Source: DYKG01 sp964596185
GTDB lineage: Bacteria > Muiribacteriota > Ozemobacteria > Ozemobacterales > Ozemobacteraceae
DNA length: 64,000 bases
NCBI GenBank assembly: GCA_964596185.1
Contig: CAZQUE010000003.1
Coordinates: 1-64,000, forward strand
Direction of reading: 5' to 3'
In this document: one piece after another, positions 43,337 through 52,289 of the stretch
Position numbering within the stretch: position 1 is the stretch's first letter
How the letters are laid out: each line of letters starts with the position of its first letter
The notes under the pieces: generated by a model
Told to the model about the DNA's origin: nothing
Databases searched by the model: none
What the model saw: only the letters and a program-made list of their open reading frames with translations
Made by a program: the position numbers and the translations under genes

Positions 43337-44557
43337 ATGTTTGCAAACGGCGAAGTTCTGATTCAAAAATTTGGCGGTTCCTCAATGGGTTCTGTCGAAA
43401 GAATCAATCGAGTAGCCGAAAGAATTGCTGAAAAAGCCCGCCGTGGCCATCGAATGGTTATCGTCGTCTCAGCAATGGCTGATACTACCGATGATCTTAT
43501 TGGGCTTATGAACAGAGTTTCTATAGATCCTGACCGGCGCGAAAACGATCAGTTGCTGGCAACCGGTGAAATGGTCAGCGCTTCTCTTGCCGCAAGCGCC
43601 TTACAGAAATTGGGTGTAAGAGCTCGTTCTTTCAATGCTTTTAACTTGCATTTACTGTCTGAGCTTCAGAACGATGAATATAGCATCATTCAGGTTGGCC
43701 GCAGCAACAATCTGGCCCGTTTTCTCGAACCTGGAAGTGTTGCGGTAGTTGCCGGTTTTCAGGGAATTACCGCTGAAGGCGATCTTACCACGCTTGGCCG
43801 GGGGGGCTCTGATTTGACGGCGGTAGTGCTCGCCCGTGAGCTTGGGCAGAAAGTTTGCGAAAAATATACCGATGAAGAGGGAATTTTTACCGCAGATCCG
43901 CGTATTATTCCACATGCCAGAAAAGTTTGGCATCTTGATTATCAGGAGATGCTCGAATTAGCAGCTTTTGGTAACGGTATTCTGCATCCGCGGGCGATTT
44001 CTTGTGCCAGAGATGATGAGATCAGAATTCATGTCAGATCCAGTTTTACCAGGGCAGAAGGAAGTGTTGTCGGTCCAGACGGAGATAGGGAACTGGCTGT
44101 AAAAAGTATTACTTCTGACGGAAAATTTGTCGTGGTTAAGATTCATGGAATCTCGATGCCGGATCCAATTTTCAGTGCAAACTTGCAGCGTGCCGGGTTT
44201 ATGCCTTCAATTATGCAATGGTTGCGTTATCACGAAAAAAACGGCAGTTTACGCCTCGCTTTCAGGCGCCAGGATTCTTTCGAAGCAATACCATTTTGCT
44301 GGGAAGAGGCGGCGAGACTTAATGCTGAAGAGGTTTTCTGTCATGCCAACTTACAGACCATTTCAATGGTTGGGTGTGGCATTGGAAAAGTTGGTCATGA
44401 AGTTTTCCTGGAAGCTCTTGAAAAAATTGATATTGTGCCGGTTTTGTGGCATCTGGACAAAATTAGAATGAGCGTCTCGGTTGAAAAAGAGAAGGCACAG
44501 ACATGTATTGCTGCCCTTCATGATGTTTTGCTCGATTCTGTAAAAACTTCTTCATAA
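43337..44557 (+). CDS. lysC: aspartate kinase
   Basis: 406 residues from the ATG at 43337, preceded by CAGGT. The ATP site VLIQKFGGSSMGSVERI (usual KFGGTSVG), VVVSAMADTTDDLI, GRGGSDLTAVVLA and CEKYTDEEGIFTADPRI are diagnostic; the C-terminal region (about 270-400) has two ACT-like segments for allosteric control. It catalyses the first step from aspartate to lysine, threonine and methionine. The gene begins four bases after the degenerate dehydrogenase gene. Confidence 0.92.
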   Translation: MFANGEVLIQKFGGSSMGSVERINRVAERIAEKARRGHRMVIVVSAMADTTDDLIGLMNRVSIDPDRRENDQLLATGEMVSASLAASALQKLGVRARSFNAFNLHLLSELQNDEYSIIQVGRSNNLARFLEPGSVAVVAGFQGITAEGDLTTLGRGGSDLTAVVLARELGQKVCEKYTDEEGIFTADPRIIPHARKVWHLDYQEMLELAAFGNGILHPRAISCARDDEIRIHVRSSFTRAEGSVVGPDGDRELAVKSITSDGKFVVVKIHGISMPDPIFSANLQRAGFMPSIMQWLRYHEKNGSLRLAFRRQDSFEAIPFCWEEAARLNAEEVFCHANLQTISMVGCGIGKVGHEVFLEALEKIDIVPVLWHLDKIRMSVSVEKEKAQTCIAALHDVLLDSVKTSS

Positions 44558-44563
44558 ATAACC

Positions 44564-44634
44564 CCAGATTACCGATATAAGAGTTGCGGAAACAGGTAAA
44601 AAGCCTGTGATGCGAATCTGGTAAACAGGTAATC
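44564..44634 (+). promoter_or_regulatory. candidate switching RNA leader of the LptD-like gene
   Basis: CCAGATT (44564-44570) can pair with AATCTGG (44615-44621). The overlapping GATTACC (44567-44573) can instead pair with GGTAATC (44628-44634), which covers the AGGT ribosome site. A central ACAGG-TAAAAAG-CCTGT hairpin and a repeat of AACAGGTAA (44590s and 44624-44632) give a second pair of exclusive foldings. This layout suits translational control; no ligand is indicated. Confidence 0.4.
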
Positions 44635-44637
44635 GTT

Positions 44638-46695
44638 TTGGTTTATTCAACCATTTCAGGCAGACAGATCCGGCAGATTTTAGTTGTACTGCTCATTATT
44701 TCAGCATTTTTTGCTGAAAATTCCTTGTTATGCGCTTTTGATGTGCCATCAATCGATTCCCAGAAGTTTCCTATCGAGATTTACGGCGATTATCTTGAAT
44801 ACAGAACCAAGGCTGAGCAGGTCGTTACCAAAGGCAAAGCTTATATTGCCTACAAGGACATGAAGATCAGCGCCGACAATATTCAGGCAAATACCAAAAC
44901 TGAAGACATTTTTGCTCAGGGTAAGGTTGATTTCTGGAAAGGTTACGATCAGACCACCGGTGATTTTTTTGCATACAACATGAAAACTGGTGAAGGCTGG
45001 ATGCGTGATGCGGCAATCATCAAGAATCGTAACTTTTTCAAGGCAAAAGATGTCTATGTTAGCCCAAGATACAGCATTGCTCGCGATATGATGCAGACAA
45101 CCTGTGAGAACACTGATCATCCGCATTATCGCATCGCCGCCGACAAAGTTGAAACTTATCCTGGCCATTCAATGAGCATTGAAAACCTCCGGGTTAAGTG
45201 GAAAGGCAAAACTCTTTATCATAAAAAACGCGATTTTTCTTCTTTTCGAAAAAGTGAAAAATTCTTTCATACCAAGCAGGGGATTTCACAGATTGACGGC
45301 ATATACTTCAAATTTTCGACCGATCTGATGGTCAATGAATCGCTTTCAGGAAAATTTTCTGCCGACTTCTTTGAGAAACGCGGTAATGCTTTTGGTTTCA
45401 ACGGCACCTGGACCAACGGAACCAGCGGTAATGGCTCGATTTACTTTTATCAATTGAACGAAACCAAAAGAAATCACAAAAATACCCAGCTGAATCTTAC
45501 TCACAGTCATAGATTTGCTTCAGGAGAAACCCTTAACACCAGCATGAATTATACCGGTGATAAATATGCCGGCCAGGCCGAAAACAAAGATTTGACCGTG
45601 CAATTGAATTATCGCCCGGTTTTGAAATTCATGAACATGACTGTCACTGCCAACAAGTTTTACGATCTCGATGGTGATGACTACAACCTTGATAATGGAT
45701 ATCAGTTACTGAATCGGTTACCGGAAATCAATTTCAGTTTTCCCGCCTATACCTTCCCGGGTGTGCCGCTTACTTTGAACTTTTCAGGTATGTATGGGCA
45801 TTATGAAGAAGGAAATCTCAGTGACAAGAAAGATACCGAAAAGAAAGATTTTCGGGCCAACTTTACCGTTCCAACAATTCAGGTTCATGAGCGCTTTGAT
45901 ATAACTCCATCTTACAATCTTCTCAAAAGTTATTACAGTGGTGGAATCGAAAGAGAAAACGGCACAACCATGGTTAGAGCCAATCATCGTTTTTCCAAAG
46001 TCACCAATCTTGAATTCAACTACAATGTTTCGACATCAAAGGGTAAATCACCTTTTCAATTCGATTCATTCACTTCGACTGACGTATTTTCGACCCGTTT
46101 GCGCTTTGCTGAAAATTCCTGGTCGTTAAATCCGATAAATTTCAACTATAATCGAGTTTCTCATCGACTTGAACAGGTTTACTGGGATTATTCAAGAAGA
46201 TCACGCACCGACGCTTACAGAAACTGGGAATTCTTCATCCGCCGCGATTACATTCCCGAAAACGTTTCACTCTCAAGATTCAATCTTAATGCGTTGAAAC
46301 CGGGAACCACAAATGCCCGTTACCGTATGTCTTCAAATCTCTGGTCGTTTGATACAAGTATCACCTATCCACATCAGTACGGCCGGGTAACCAACACTTC
46401 ATTCAACTACCAGACAACCATTCGTCCACATTGGAAAATCAATACAACCGGTAATTACAATCATCTTGCCAAAAAGTTTTCGCCGCTGACGATAGGAATC
46501 ATCAGAGATCTGCATTGCTGGGAGGCCAGAGCAGAATACAATCACGAAAGAAAAGAATTCTGGATAGAATTTTATCTTAAGGCATACCCTGACGATGCCG
46601 GTAGATTCAGATACGGCATGGATGACAACAAGCTCGAAGCAAAGCTGGCAGCATACGATCAGTTAACGCAGAGGTATGAAGGTACTGGTTACTGA
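44638..46695 (+). CDS. LptD/OstA-like outer-membrane protein
   Basis: 685 residues, starting at TTG (44638) with AGGTAA upstream. A signal peptide (ending near LLCAF) leads into an OstA/LptA-like beta-jellyroll (KFPIEIYGDYLEYRTKAEQVVTKGKAYIAYKDMKISADNI; about 40-130). A long beta-barrel-like region follows (LTLNFSGMYGHYEEG, FSADFFEKRGNAFGF, NTSFNYQTTIRPHWK). LptD inserts lipopolysaccharide into the outer membrane; the barrel here is shorter and the cysteines of E. coli LptD are not evident. It may instead be an LptD paralogue. Confidence 0.7.
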   Translation: MVYSTISGRQIRQILVVLLIISAFFAENSLLCAFDVPSIDSQKFPIEIYGDYLEYRTKAEQVVTKGKAYIAYKDMKISADNIQANTKTEDIFAQGKVDFWKGYDQTTGDFFAYNMKTGEGWMRDAAIIKNRNFFKAKDVYVSPRYSIARDMMQTTCENTDHPHYRIAADKVETYPGHSMSIENLRVKWKGKTLYHKKRDFSSFRKSEKFFHTKQGISQIDGIYFKFSTDLMVNESLSGKFSADFFEKRGNAFGFNGTWTNGTSGNGSIYFYQLNETKRNHKNTQLNLTHSHRFASGETLNTSMNYTGDKYAGQAENKDLTVQLNYRPVLKFMNMTVTANKFYDLDGDDYNLDNGYQLLNRLPEINFSFPAYTFPGVPLTLNFSGMYGHYEEGNLSDKKDTEKKDFRANFTVPTIQVHERFDITPSYNLLKSYYSGGIERENGTTMVRANHRFSKVTNLEFNYNVSTSKGKSPFQFDSFTSTDVFSTRLRFAENSWSLNPINFNYNRVSHRLEQVYWDYSRRSRTDAYRNWEFFIRRDYIPENVSLSRFNLNALKPGTTNARYRMSSNLWSFDTSITYPHQYGRVTNTSFNYQTTIRPHWKINTTGNYNHLAKKFSPLTIGIIRDLHCWEARAEYNHERKEFWIEFYLKAYPDDAGRFRYGMDDNKLEAKLAAYDQLTQRYEGTGY

Positions 46696-46701
46696 CAAAG
46701 G

Positions 46702-46730
46702 TTGAAAGTTATATCTTCACTGTGTATTAT
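46702..46730 (+). promoter_or_regulatory. sigma-70 promoter of the rpiB operon
   Basis: TTGAAA (46702-46707), 17 bases, TATTAT (46725-46730); AAGGAG follows at 46747-46752, seven bases before the rpiB ATG. Confidence 0.7.
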
Positions 46731-46759
46731 AAATCATCCCGCCACTAAGGAGATTTCAG

Positions 46760-47191
46760 ATGAAGATTTATGCAGGTTCTGATCACGGCGGTTTCAATCT
46801 TAAAGGCACTTTGATCAGAAAGTTACAGCAGATGGGGCACGAAGTAGTAGATTTGGGCACTCACTCAACCGATTCCTGCGATTATCCCGATTATGCACAT
46901 GCCGTCGCCAGAAAAGTCCTTGAGGATTCAGGGGCTCTTGGTTTGCTGATTTGTGGCTCGGGAATAGGTGTTTCAATTGCAGCAAACAGACACGCGGGTG
47001 TCAGAGCGGCTCTTTGTCGAAGTAGTCTCGAAGCCGAACTGGCCAGACAGCATAATGACGCCAATGTTCTCGTACTTGGTGAAAGAATTACCGGCGAAGC
47101 TCTGGCTATAGACATTCTTGAAAAATTTCTGGCCGCCACTTTCGCCGCCGGCCGACACGCCAATCGGGTAAGGAAGATAGAAGAAATTTAA
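46760..47191 (+). CDS. rpiB: ribose-5-phosphate isomerase B
   Basis: 143 residues of the LacAB/RpiB family. Visible: MKIYAGSDHGGFNLK at the start, VDLGTHSTDSCDYPDYA, and the catalytic-Cys segment GLLICGSGIGVSIAANR followed by NDANVLVLGERI. It interconverts ribose 5-phosphate and ribulose 5-phosphate in the pentose phosphate pathway and so feeds PRPP for the next gene, upp. First gene of a compact rightward operon. Confidence 0.95.
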   Translation: MKIYAGSDHGGFNLKGTLIRKLQQMGHEVVDLGTHSTDSCDYPDYAHAVARKVLEDSGALGLLICGSGIGVSIAANRHAGVRAALCRSSLEAELARQHNDANVLVLGERITGEALAIDILEKFLAATFAAGRHANRVRKIEEI

Positions 47192-47206
47192 TATTCTGGG
47201 GGAGTT

Positions 47207-47836
47207 ATGGGCAAATTAACGGTGGTAGACCATCCATTGGTGAAACATAAAATTACTTTGCTCCGTTCAAAATTCACTGAAGTTCAGGAATTTCGAGCGT
47301 TGATGCAGGAACTATCGATGCTTCTTGCCTATGAAGCTACTCGTGGTATTCAGGTTGAAGAAACTACCTGCGAAACACCTTTGATGGAAACTAAAGGCCA
47401 TTTGATTTCTACCGGTAAAATCGCGATCATTCCAATTTTACGTGCCGGTCTGGGCATGGTCGATGGCCTGTTGAATTTTATGCCGATGGCCAGAGTTGGC
47501 CACATTGGGCTTTATCGAGATCATGACAGTCTCAAGCCGATAGATTATTATTGCAAGTTGCCTGACGGTATTGCCGACATGGAAGTTTTTGTCGTTGATC
47601 CAATGCTTGCTACCGGTGGCTCTGTCGCCCATGCTATTGAAATGGTCAAGAATACCGGAGCAAAAAATATCCGTTTTCTTTGCGTAGTGTCATGTCCGGA
47701 AGGGGTTGCCTGTCTGCAAAAAGCCCATCCTGATGTTGAAATATTCACCTGTGTGCTCGATGAAAAATTGAATGAAAAAGGCTATATTCTTCCCGGATTG
47801 GGAGATGCCGGAGACAGACTTTATGGAACAAAATAA
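47207..47836 (+). CDS. upp: uracil phosphoribosyltransferase
   Basis: 209 residues. The PRPP loop VFVVDPMLATGGSVAHAIEMVK, the N-terminal VDHPLVKHKITLLRSKFTEVQEFRALMQEL and the C-terminal ILPGLGDAGDRLYGT are typical of Upp. It salvages uracil to UMP using PRPP. The downstream dCMP deaminase overlaps its end by 14 bases, tying pyrimidine salvage together. Confidence 0.97.
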   Translation: MGKLTVVDHPLVKHKITLLRSKFTEVQEFRALMQELSMLLAYEATRGIQVEETTCETPLMETKGHLISTGKIAIIPILRAGLGMVDGLLNFMPMARVGHIGLYRDHDSLKPIDYYCKLPDGIADMEVFVVDPMLATGGSVAHAIEMVKNTGAKNIRFLCVVSCPEGVACLQKAHPDVEIFTCVLDEKLNEKGYILPGLGDAGDRLYGTK

Positions 47837-48317
47837 AAACGTAAAATTGCCCGATCACATTGCAGACCGCCCCGACTGGGATACATATTTTCTGCGAATA
47901 ACCCAGCTGATAGCACAGCGATCAACCTGTATGCGGCGCCAGGTTGGCGCCATAATCGTAAAAGATCGTCGAATTTTGGCAACCGGCTATAATGGCGCAC
48001 CAAACGGCGTTCCCCACTGCTTCCAGAAGCCCTATGGCTGTCTTAGAGAAGCCAGGAAAATTCCATCCGGTGAAAGACAGGAATTGTGCCGAGGCCTTCA
48101 TGCTGAACAAAATGCCATTTTACAGGCCGCGGCTTTTGGCGTTTCGCTTAAAGACAGTGAATTATATTGTACTCACCAACCCTGCGTCACTTGTGCTAAA
48201 ATGTTAATCAACGCCGGAATAAAAAGAGTTGTTTTTCTGGGCAGTTACCCCGATGATCTTTCTCTCGAGCTACTTGAAGAGGGAAAAATCAAGCTGGAAA
48301 GGATAGAAATAGACTGA
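47823..48317 (+). CDS. comEB: dCMP deaminase family protein
   Basis: 164 residues from the ATG at 47823 (GGAG nine bases upstream). The zinc-binding cytidine deaminase motifs are GLHAEQNAILQAAA (His and catalytic Glu) and HQPCVTCAKMLINAG (Cys pair), with RQVGAIIVKDRRILATGYNGAP before them, as in ComEB/dCMP deaminase. An extra Cys/His region (HCFQKPYGCLRE) may bind a second zinc as in the phage T4 type. It supplies dUMP for dTMP synthesis. Confidence 0.92.
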   Translation: MEQNKNVKLPDHIADRPDWDTYFLRITQLIAQRSTCMRRQVGAIIVKDRRILATGYNGAPNGVPHCFQKPYGCLREARKIPSGERQELCRGLHAEQNAILQAAAFGVSLKDSELYCTHQPCVTCAKMLINAGIKRVVFLGSYPDDLSLELLEEGKIKLERIEID

Positions 48318-48320
48318 TTC

Positions 48321-49592
48321 ATGGCCAAAATTCTAATACAGGGTGGCAAACCTTTAAACGGTTCAATCAGAGTCAGTGGCGCAAAGAATGCAGCTTTACC
48401 GGTAATGGCCGCCACTTTGCTCAGTACCGAACCGGTATTGTTAAAAAACGTACCTGACCTAAACGATGTCAACACGATGGCCCGGGTGCTACAGGCGCTT
48501 GGAGTAAGCTATAAAAAGCTCGATGAAGGTGTTTATTCTTTCGATGCCTCTGGCAACATAGTGGAAGAAGCCCCCTACGAGTTGGTAAAAACAATGCGCG
48601 CCAGTTTTTTCGTCATGGGGCCGCTTTTGGCAAGGCTAAAAAAAGCCAGGGTTCCTTTGCCGGGAGGCTGCGCAATTGGTGTTAGACCGGTCAATATACA
48701 TCTCAAAGGCTTTGAAGCTCTTGGGGCAAAGGTCTCTATCGAAGGCGGGTGCGCTGTTGCCGTCGCCGAAAAACTTATCGGCAACAAAATAATGCTCGAC
48801 TTCCCCTCGGTTGGAGCTACTGAAAACCTGATGATGGCAGCAGCCTTGGCCGAAGGCAGCAGTACGATCGAAAATGCGGCCCAGGAACCTGAGATAATCG
48901 ATCTGGCAAATTTTCTCAACGCCATCGGCGCAAAAATTACCGGAGCAGGAAGCCCGATAATAAAGATAGACGGTGTTCCAAAGCTTGGTGGCGCCGAATA
49001 CAGCATTATCCCAGATCGCATCGAAGCCGGAACTTTTATGGTTCTTGGTGCGATCTGCAAAGGTAAAATCAGGGTCGAAAAATGTGATCCTGAACATCAG
49101 CATGCTTTGATCAACAAGCTTAGAGAAATGGGGGCAAAAATCGACATCGGATCTGATTTTGTCGATGTTTCAGCCCCAGAAGGACTTAAGGGAATAGAAG
49201 TGAAAACCTTACCTTTTCCTGGCTTCCCGACCGATATGCAGGCGCAGTTGATGGTTGCAATGTGTGTGGCCAGGGGCACTTCTTTTATTACTGAAACTAT
49301 TTTCGAAAATCGTTTCATGCATGTTTCAGAATTGGCAAGAATGGGCGCAAATGTGAATACCCATGACCGTACTGCGGTTATAAACGGTGTTGAATCTTTA
49401 AAGGGCGCTCCTGTTTCAGCAACCGATCTTAGAGCCGGCGCAGCCATGGTTCTTGCCGGACTGATTGCCGAAGGAAAAACAGAAATAAGCCAGGTTTACC
49501 ACATTGACCGTGGCTATGAAGACCTTACCGGAAGGCTGCAAAAGCTGGGAGCCAGCATAGAGAGAATTGAAGACCCTGATACAGACGAATAG
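48321..49592 (+). CDS. murA: UDP-N-acetylglucosamine 1-carboxyvinyltransferase
   Basis: 423 residues. KPLNGSIRVSGAKNAALPVMAATLL at the N-terminus carries the catalytic-site Lys, the PEP-binding loop PLPGGCAIGVRPVNIHL has the reactive Cys (fosfomycin target kept as Cys), and GATENLMMAAALAEG and FPTDMQAQLMVAMCVARG are conserved. First committed step of peptidoglycan synthesis. It follows the deaminase gene by three bases. Confidence 0.97.
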   Translation: MAKILIQGGKPLNGSIRVSGAKNAALPVMAATLLSTEPVLLKNVPDLNDVNTMARVLQALGVSYKKLDEGVYSFDASGNIVEEAPYELVKTMRASFFVMGPLLARLKKARVPLPGGCAIGVRPVNIHLKGFEALGAKVSIEGGCAVAVAEKLIGNKIMLDFPSVGATENLMMAAALAEGSSTIENAAQEPEIIDLANFLNAIGAKITGAGSPIIKIDGVPKLGGAEYSIIPDRIEAGTFMVLGAICKGKIRVEKCDPEHQHALINKLREMGAKIDIGSDFVDVSAPEGLKGIEVKTLPFPGFPTDMQAQLMVAMCVARGTSFITETIFENRFMHVSELARMGANVNTHDRTAVINGVESLKGAPVSATDLRAGAAMVLAGLIAEGKTEISQVYHIDRGYEDLTGRLQKLGASIERIEDPDTDE

Positions 49593-49602
49593 GAGCTTTA
49601 CC

Positions 49603-51315
49603 ATGTCAGAAGCCGAAAAAGGCCGATTTCAACATTTAACTGAAGGGCTGAAAAGTGCGAATCGAGAAGAAAAATTGCTTTCGATCGCCGCTTTGGGGAT
49701 ATTGAGAGTTTCACAACATGCTGATTTGCTTGTCGACTTGCTTGCTTCGCCCGATGAAGAGATTGTCGAGCAGGTAATCATAGCCATGGGACGTATCGGC
49801 AATCCGGCTTCGGTAAAATATATTCTTGAATTCGTTTCTTCAGACAAAGAAAAGCTTGCAAAGACCGCCATTTCGGTTTTGCAGCAGATGAATCTTTTGC
49901 CTTCCATTTCATTTGCTTTGCAGGCAGCTAGCTCAGATCAGCCTAATGAAATAAGAAAGAAAATAATCGACCTTCTCGGTGGTTACGAAGATGTCAGAGT
50001 TGCGTCACTGATGAATGAAATTCTCGGTCAGACCAGAGATCATGACTTACTTGCGGCGGCAATTCAGTATTTCATAAGATATCCCAATTCTGAGCGGCAT
50101 ACGGTTCTGAAAATGCTTGCCGGCAACAGTAATTGGGAGGTAGCGCTAGCTGCCAGCCTCGCTCTTTCCCGTCTAAAAGATGAAGGAGCTTATTCTCAGG
50201 TGCGCCGATTGGCAAAATCTGGAAATGCCGAAGTGCGCCAGTTGATTGTAGATGCAATAAACGAGTATCCACTGATTGAAGACCGAAACATTTACCAGAT
50301 GTTTTTTGAAGATAGCCGAAGTTCGATTCGCGAAGCAGCTCTGAAGGGTTTGGAACTTTTTGGTGCCGATGAGCGCATAACTATTCTTCGTCATTGGCTG
50401 ACCAGGGAAACTGACAAAAAGGTTAAAAAACTTTTGCTCAAAAGAGCGAGCAAAGAGCGTTCTATTTTGTTTTATGATGAGTTCTATCACAATCTGAAAT
50501 CATCAGACGAAGAAATCAGAAACATGGTGATCGAGTCGATTGCCGATATGGGCGAAAAAATAGCAGATCGCATCATTATCGACTTTGACCGCATGCCGCT
50601 GGTTATTAGAGAACAAATGATACTGGTTCTGGGTAAAATCGGCGGCGACAAGGTGGTACAGGTAGTTGAAGAATCTCTCGATGCCAAAGAGCGCTGGCTG
50701 CGCATCAATGCAGTTGAAGCTGCGGCTTCGATTCATGATGACGGCCTGTATCAGAAATTGATCGAGCTTTTACGGCATAAAGATACCGATGTGTGGGTGC
50801 GTGCAACTGCAGTTTCAGCTCTTGGACGCTCACGCAAACACGAATTTGCCGATATCGTCGCTTCGCAGCTTTACCATGAAGATGCACGCGTAAGGGCAAA
50901 TGCAATTGAAGCTTTGGCTGATCTTGCCTGGCTTGGGTTGCCCGAAGCATGTCACAAGCTGATGCATGACCGTAATGACCGGGTTCGCGTCAATGCCGCG
51001 ATTGCTTTGTGGAAAAGCGGCCACGAAGAAGTTTTTGCCGAGCTCGAAAAAATGTCCCGCGACAAAAGCCGCTGGGTACGGTCATCGGCAGTTTTCGCTC
51101 TCGGTCAGATTAAAGATCGCGAAGGCACGCACATTTTGTTGAATATGCTTTCCGATTCTGAAGAAATCGTCTACAAAAACGCTGTCGAAGCTTTGGCTGA
51201 ACTGGGAGACATGCGTGCGCTTTTGCCTCTGTTAAAAGAATCGCGCAAAAATCGCCTCCCGCATACAGTATTTGTCGAAGCGCTCCAAAAATTCTCCCAG
51301 GCGATTCGCGAGTAA
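49603..51315 (+). CDS. HEAT-repeat protein
   Basis: 570 residues from the ATG at 49603 with AGGAG seven bases upstream. The whole length is HEAT/PBS-lyase-like repeats of about 31 residues (for example SSIREAALKGLELFGADERI, DTDVWVRATAVSALGRSRKHEF, DSEEIVYKNAVEALAELGDMRALLPLLKE). No signal peptide, membrane helix or enzymatic domain. It resembles the repeat part of the HEAT-CheR fusion at 19.5-22.6 kb. Probably a cytoplasmic scaffold; partner unknown. Last gene of the rpiB-murA group. Confidence 0.8.
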   Translation: MSEAEKGRFQHLTEGLKSANREEKLLSIAALGILRVSQHADLLVDLLASPDEEIVEQVIIAMGRIGNPASVKYILEFVSSDKEKLAKTAISVLQQMNLLPSISFALQAASSDQPNEIRKKIIDLLGGYEDVRVASLMNEILGQTRDHDLLAAAIQYFIRYPNSERHTVLKMLAGNSNWEVALAASLALSRLKDEGAYSQVRRLAKSGNAEVRQLIVDAINEYPLIEDRNIYQMFFEDSRSSIREAALKGLELFGADERITILRHWLTRETDKKVKKLLLKRASKERSILFYDEFYHNLKSSDEEIRNMVIESIADMGEKIADRIIIDFDRMPLVIREQMILVLGKIGGDKVVQVVEESLDAKERWLRINAVEAAASIHDDGLYQKLIELLRHKDTDVWVRATAVSALGRSRKHEFADIVASQLYHEDARVRANAIEALADLAWLGLPEACHKLMHDRNDRVRVNAAIALWKSGHEEVFAELEKMSRDKSRWVRSSAVFALGQIKDREGTHILLNMLSDSEEIVYKNAVEALAELGDMRALLPLLKESRKNRLPHTVFVEALQKFSQAIRE

Positions 51316-51343
51316 TTTTAAGTTTTTTTTCATAAATTTGCGG

Positions 51344-51390
51344 CTGTTTACCGATAATTAGAGAGAAAAATAAACAACGGTAAACAGGAG
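51344..51390 (+). promoter_or_regulatory. perfect inverted repeat covering the xerD ribosome site
   Basis: CTGTTTACCG (51344-51353) pairs perfectly with CGGTAAACAG (51378-51387). The 3' arm overlaps the AGGAG ribosome site (51386-51390), so the hairpin would reduce xerD initiation. The TTACCGATA and GGTAAACAGG parts also occur in the leader of the LptD-like gene. Confidence 0.6.
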
Positions 51391-51395
51391 CAAAC

Positions 51396-52289
51396 ATGTC
51401 TGCAGATCTGCTCGAGCAGTTTCTGAATTATCTTGCAGTCGAAAAAGGCCTGCGCCCCCGTTCTCTGGAAGCTTATCGGCGCGACCTGCAAGACTGGCTC
51501 GACTTTGTTGCCGAGCGCGGTCGCAGCGTTACCGCAACTTCGTTAGACAGCGCATTGATTCTGTTTATGGTGAGTCTACACGACCGCGGCATGTCACCGC
51601 GTTCGATGGCTCGCAAATCATCGTCTCTGAAAGGCTTTTACAAATTTCTTCTGCGTGAAGGCCATATCAGTGAAGATCCGACCGAATTGCTCGAACGGCC
51701 CAAAATTGGCCGGGCACTTCCCAAGGTTCTTTCTCTTCAGGAAGTTGAAGCAATTTTGTCACAACCCGATGTCTCGACAGCATTTGGGCTTAGAGACAAG
51801 GCGATACTAGAAGTGTTGTATGCTACCGGTATCAGAGAGTCTGAACTTATTGATCTGCAGCTCGGCAACCTCAATGCTAATGCCGAATTTCTCACGGTTA
51901 TCGGCAAGGGCGGTCGCGAAAGAATCGTTCCCGTCGGTTCATACGCAATTGCTGCGATAAACGAATATCTGCGCCGCGGCCGCAACGATCTTTGCCGTGA
52001 TATTAGCGAAAGAACACTTTTTCTAAACCCCTATGGCAAAAAGATGTCGCGCATGGGGCTTTGGAAAATCGTTAAAAAATATTCATTGCAGGCTGGAATC
52101 GGGCGGCCAATCTCGCCGCACGTTTTTAGACATTCCTGCGCCACCCACATGCTCGAAGGCGGTGCCAGCATCATTGCCGTGCAGGAAATGCTCGGGCATG
52201 TCGATGTTTCTACAACCCAGATCTATACCCATCTTACTGGTAAAGACCTAAAAAATATCCACAGGCAGGCACATCCTAGAGGCAAATGA
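51396..52289 (+). CDS. xerD: XerC/XerD-type tyrosine recombinase
   Basis: 297 residues, the normal Xer length. The SAM-like N-terminal domain (LLEQFLNYLAVEKGLRPRSLEAYRRDL) precedes the catalytic domain with Arg in TGIRESELIDL, Lys in GKGGRERIVP, His-x-x-Arg in SPHVFRHSCATHMLEGG, and the final His and nucleophile Tyr in LGHVDVSTTQIYTH. It resolves chromosome dimers at dif. It overlaps the next gene by four bases, which is unusual for xer genes. Confidence 0.93.
   Translation: MSADLLEQFLNYLAVEKGLRPRSLEAYRRDLQDWLDFVAERGRSVTATSLDSALILFMVSLHDRGMSPRSMARKSSSLKGFYKFLLREGHISEDPTELLERPKIGRALPKVLSLQEVEAILSQPDVSTAFGLRDKAILEVLYATGIRESELIDLQLGNLNANAEFLTVIGKGGRERIVPVGSYAIAAINEYLRRGRNDLCRDISERTLFLNPYGKKMSRMGLWKIVKKYSLQAGIGRPISPHVFRHSCATHMLEGGASIIAVQEMLGHVDVSTTQIYTHLTGKDLKNIHRQAHPRGK

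Noticed and set aside
44564..44637. Cobalamin riboswitch before the LptD-like gene
   Set aside because: GGAA-stem-CTGGTAA gives only a passing resemblance to the B12 core; the kissing-loop partner and flanking stems have no room in the 80-base gap.
44555..51357. FliA-type promoters at 44555-44578 and 51333-51357 (TAAA ... ACCGATA)
   Set aside because: The spacers are 12 and 13 bases, too short for the sigma-28 pattern, and the first -10 base differs; kept only as an alternative reading of the shared leader motif.
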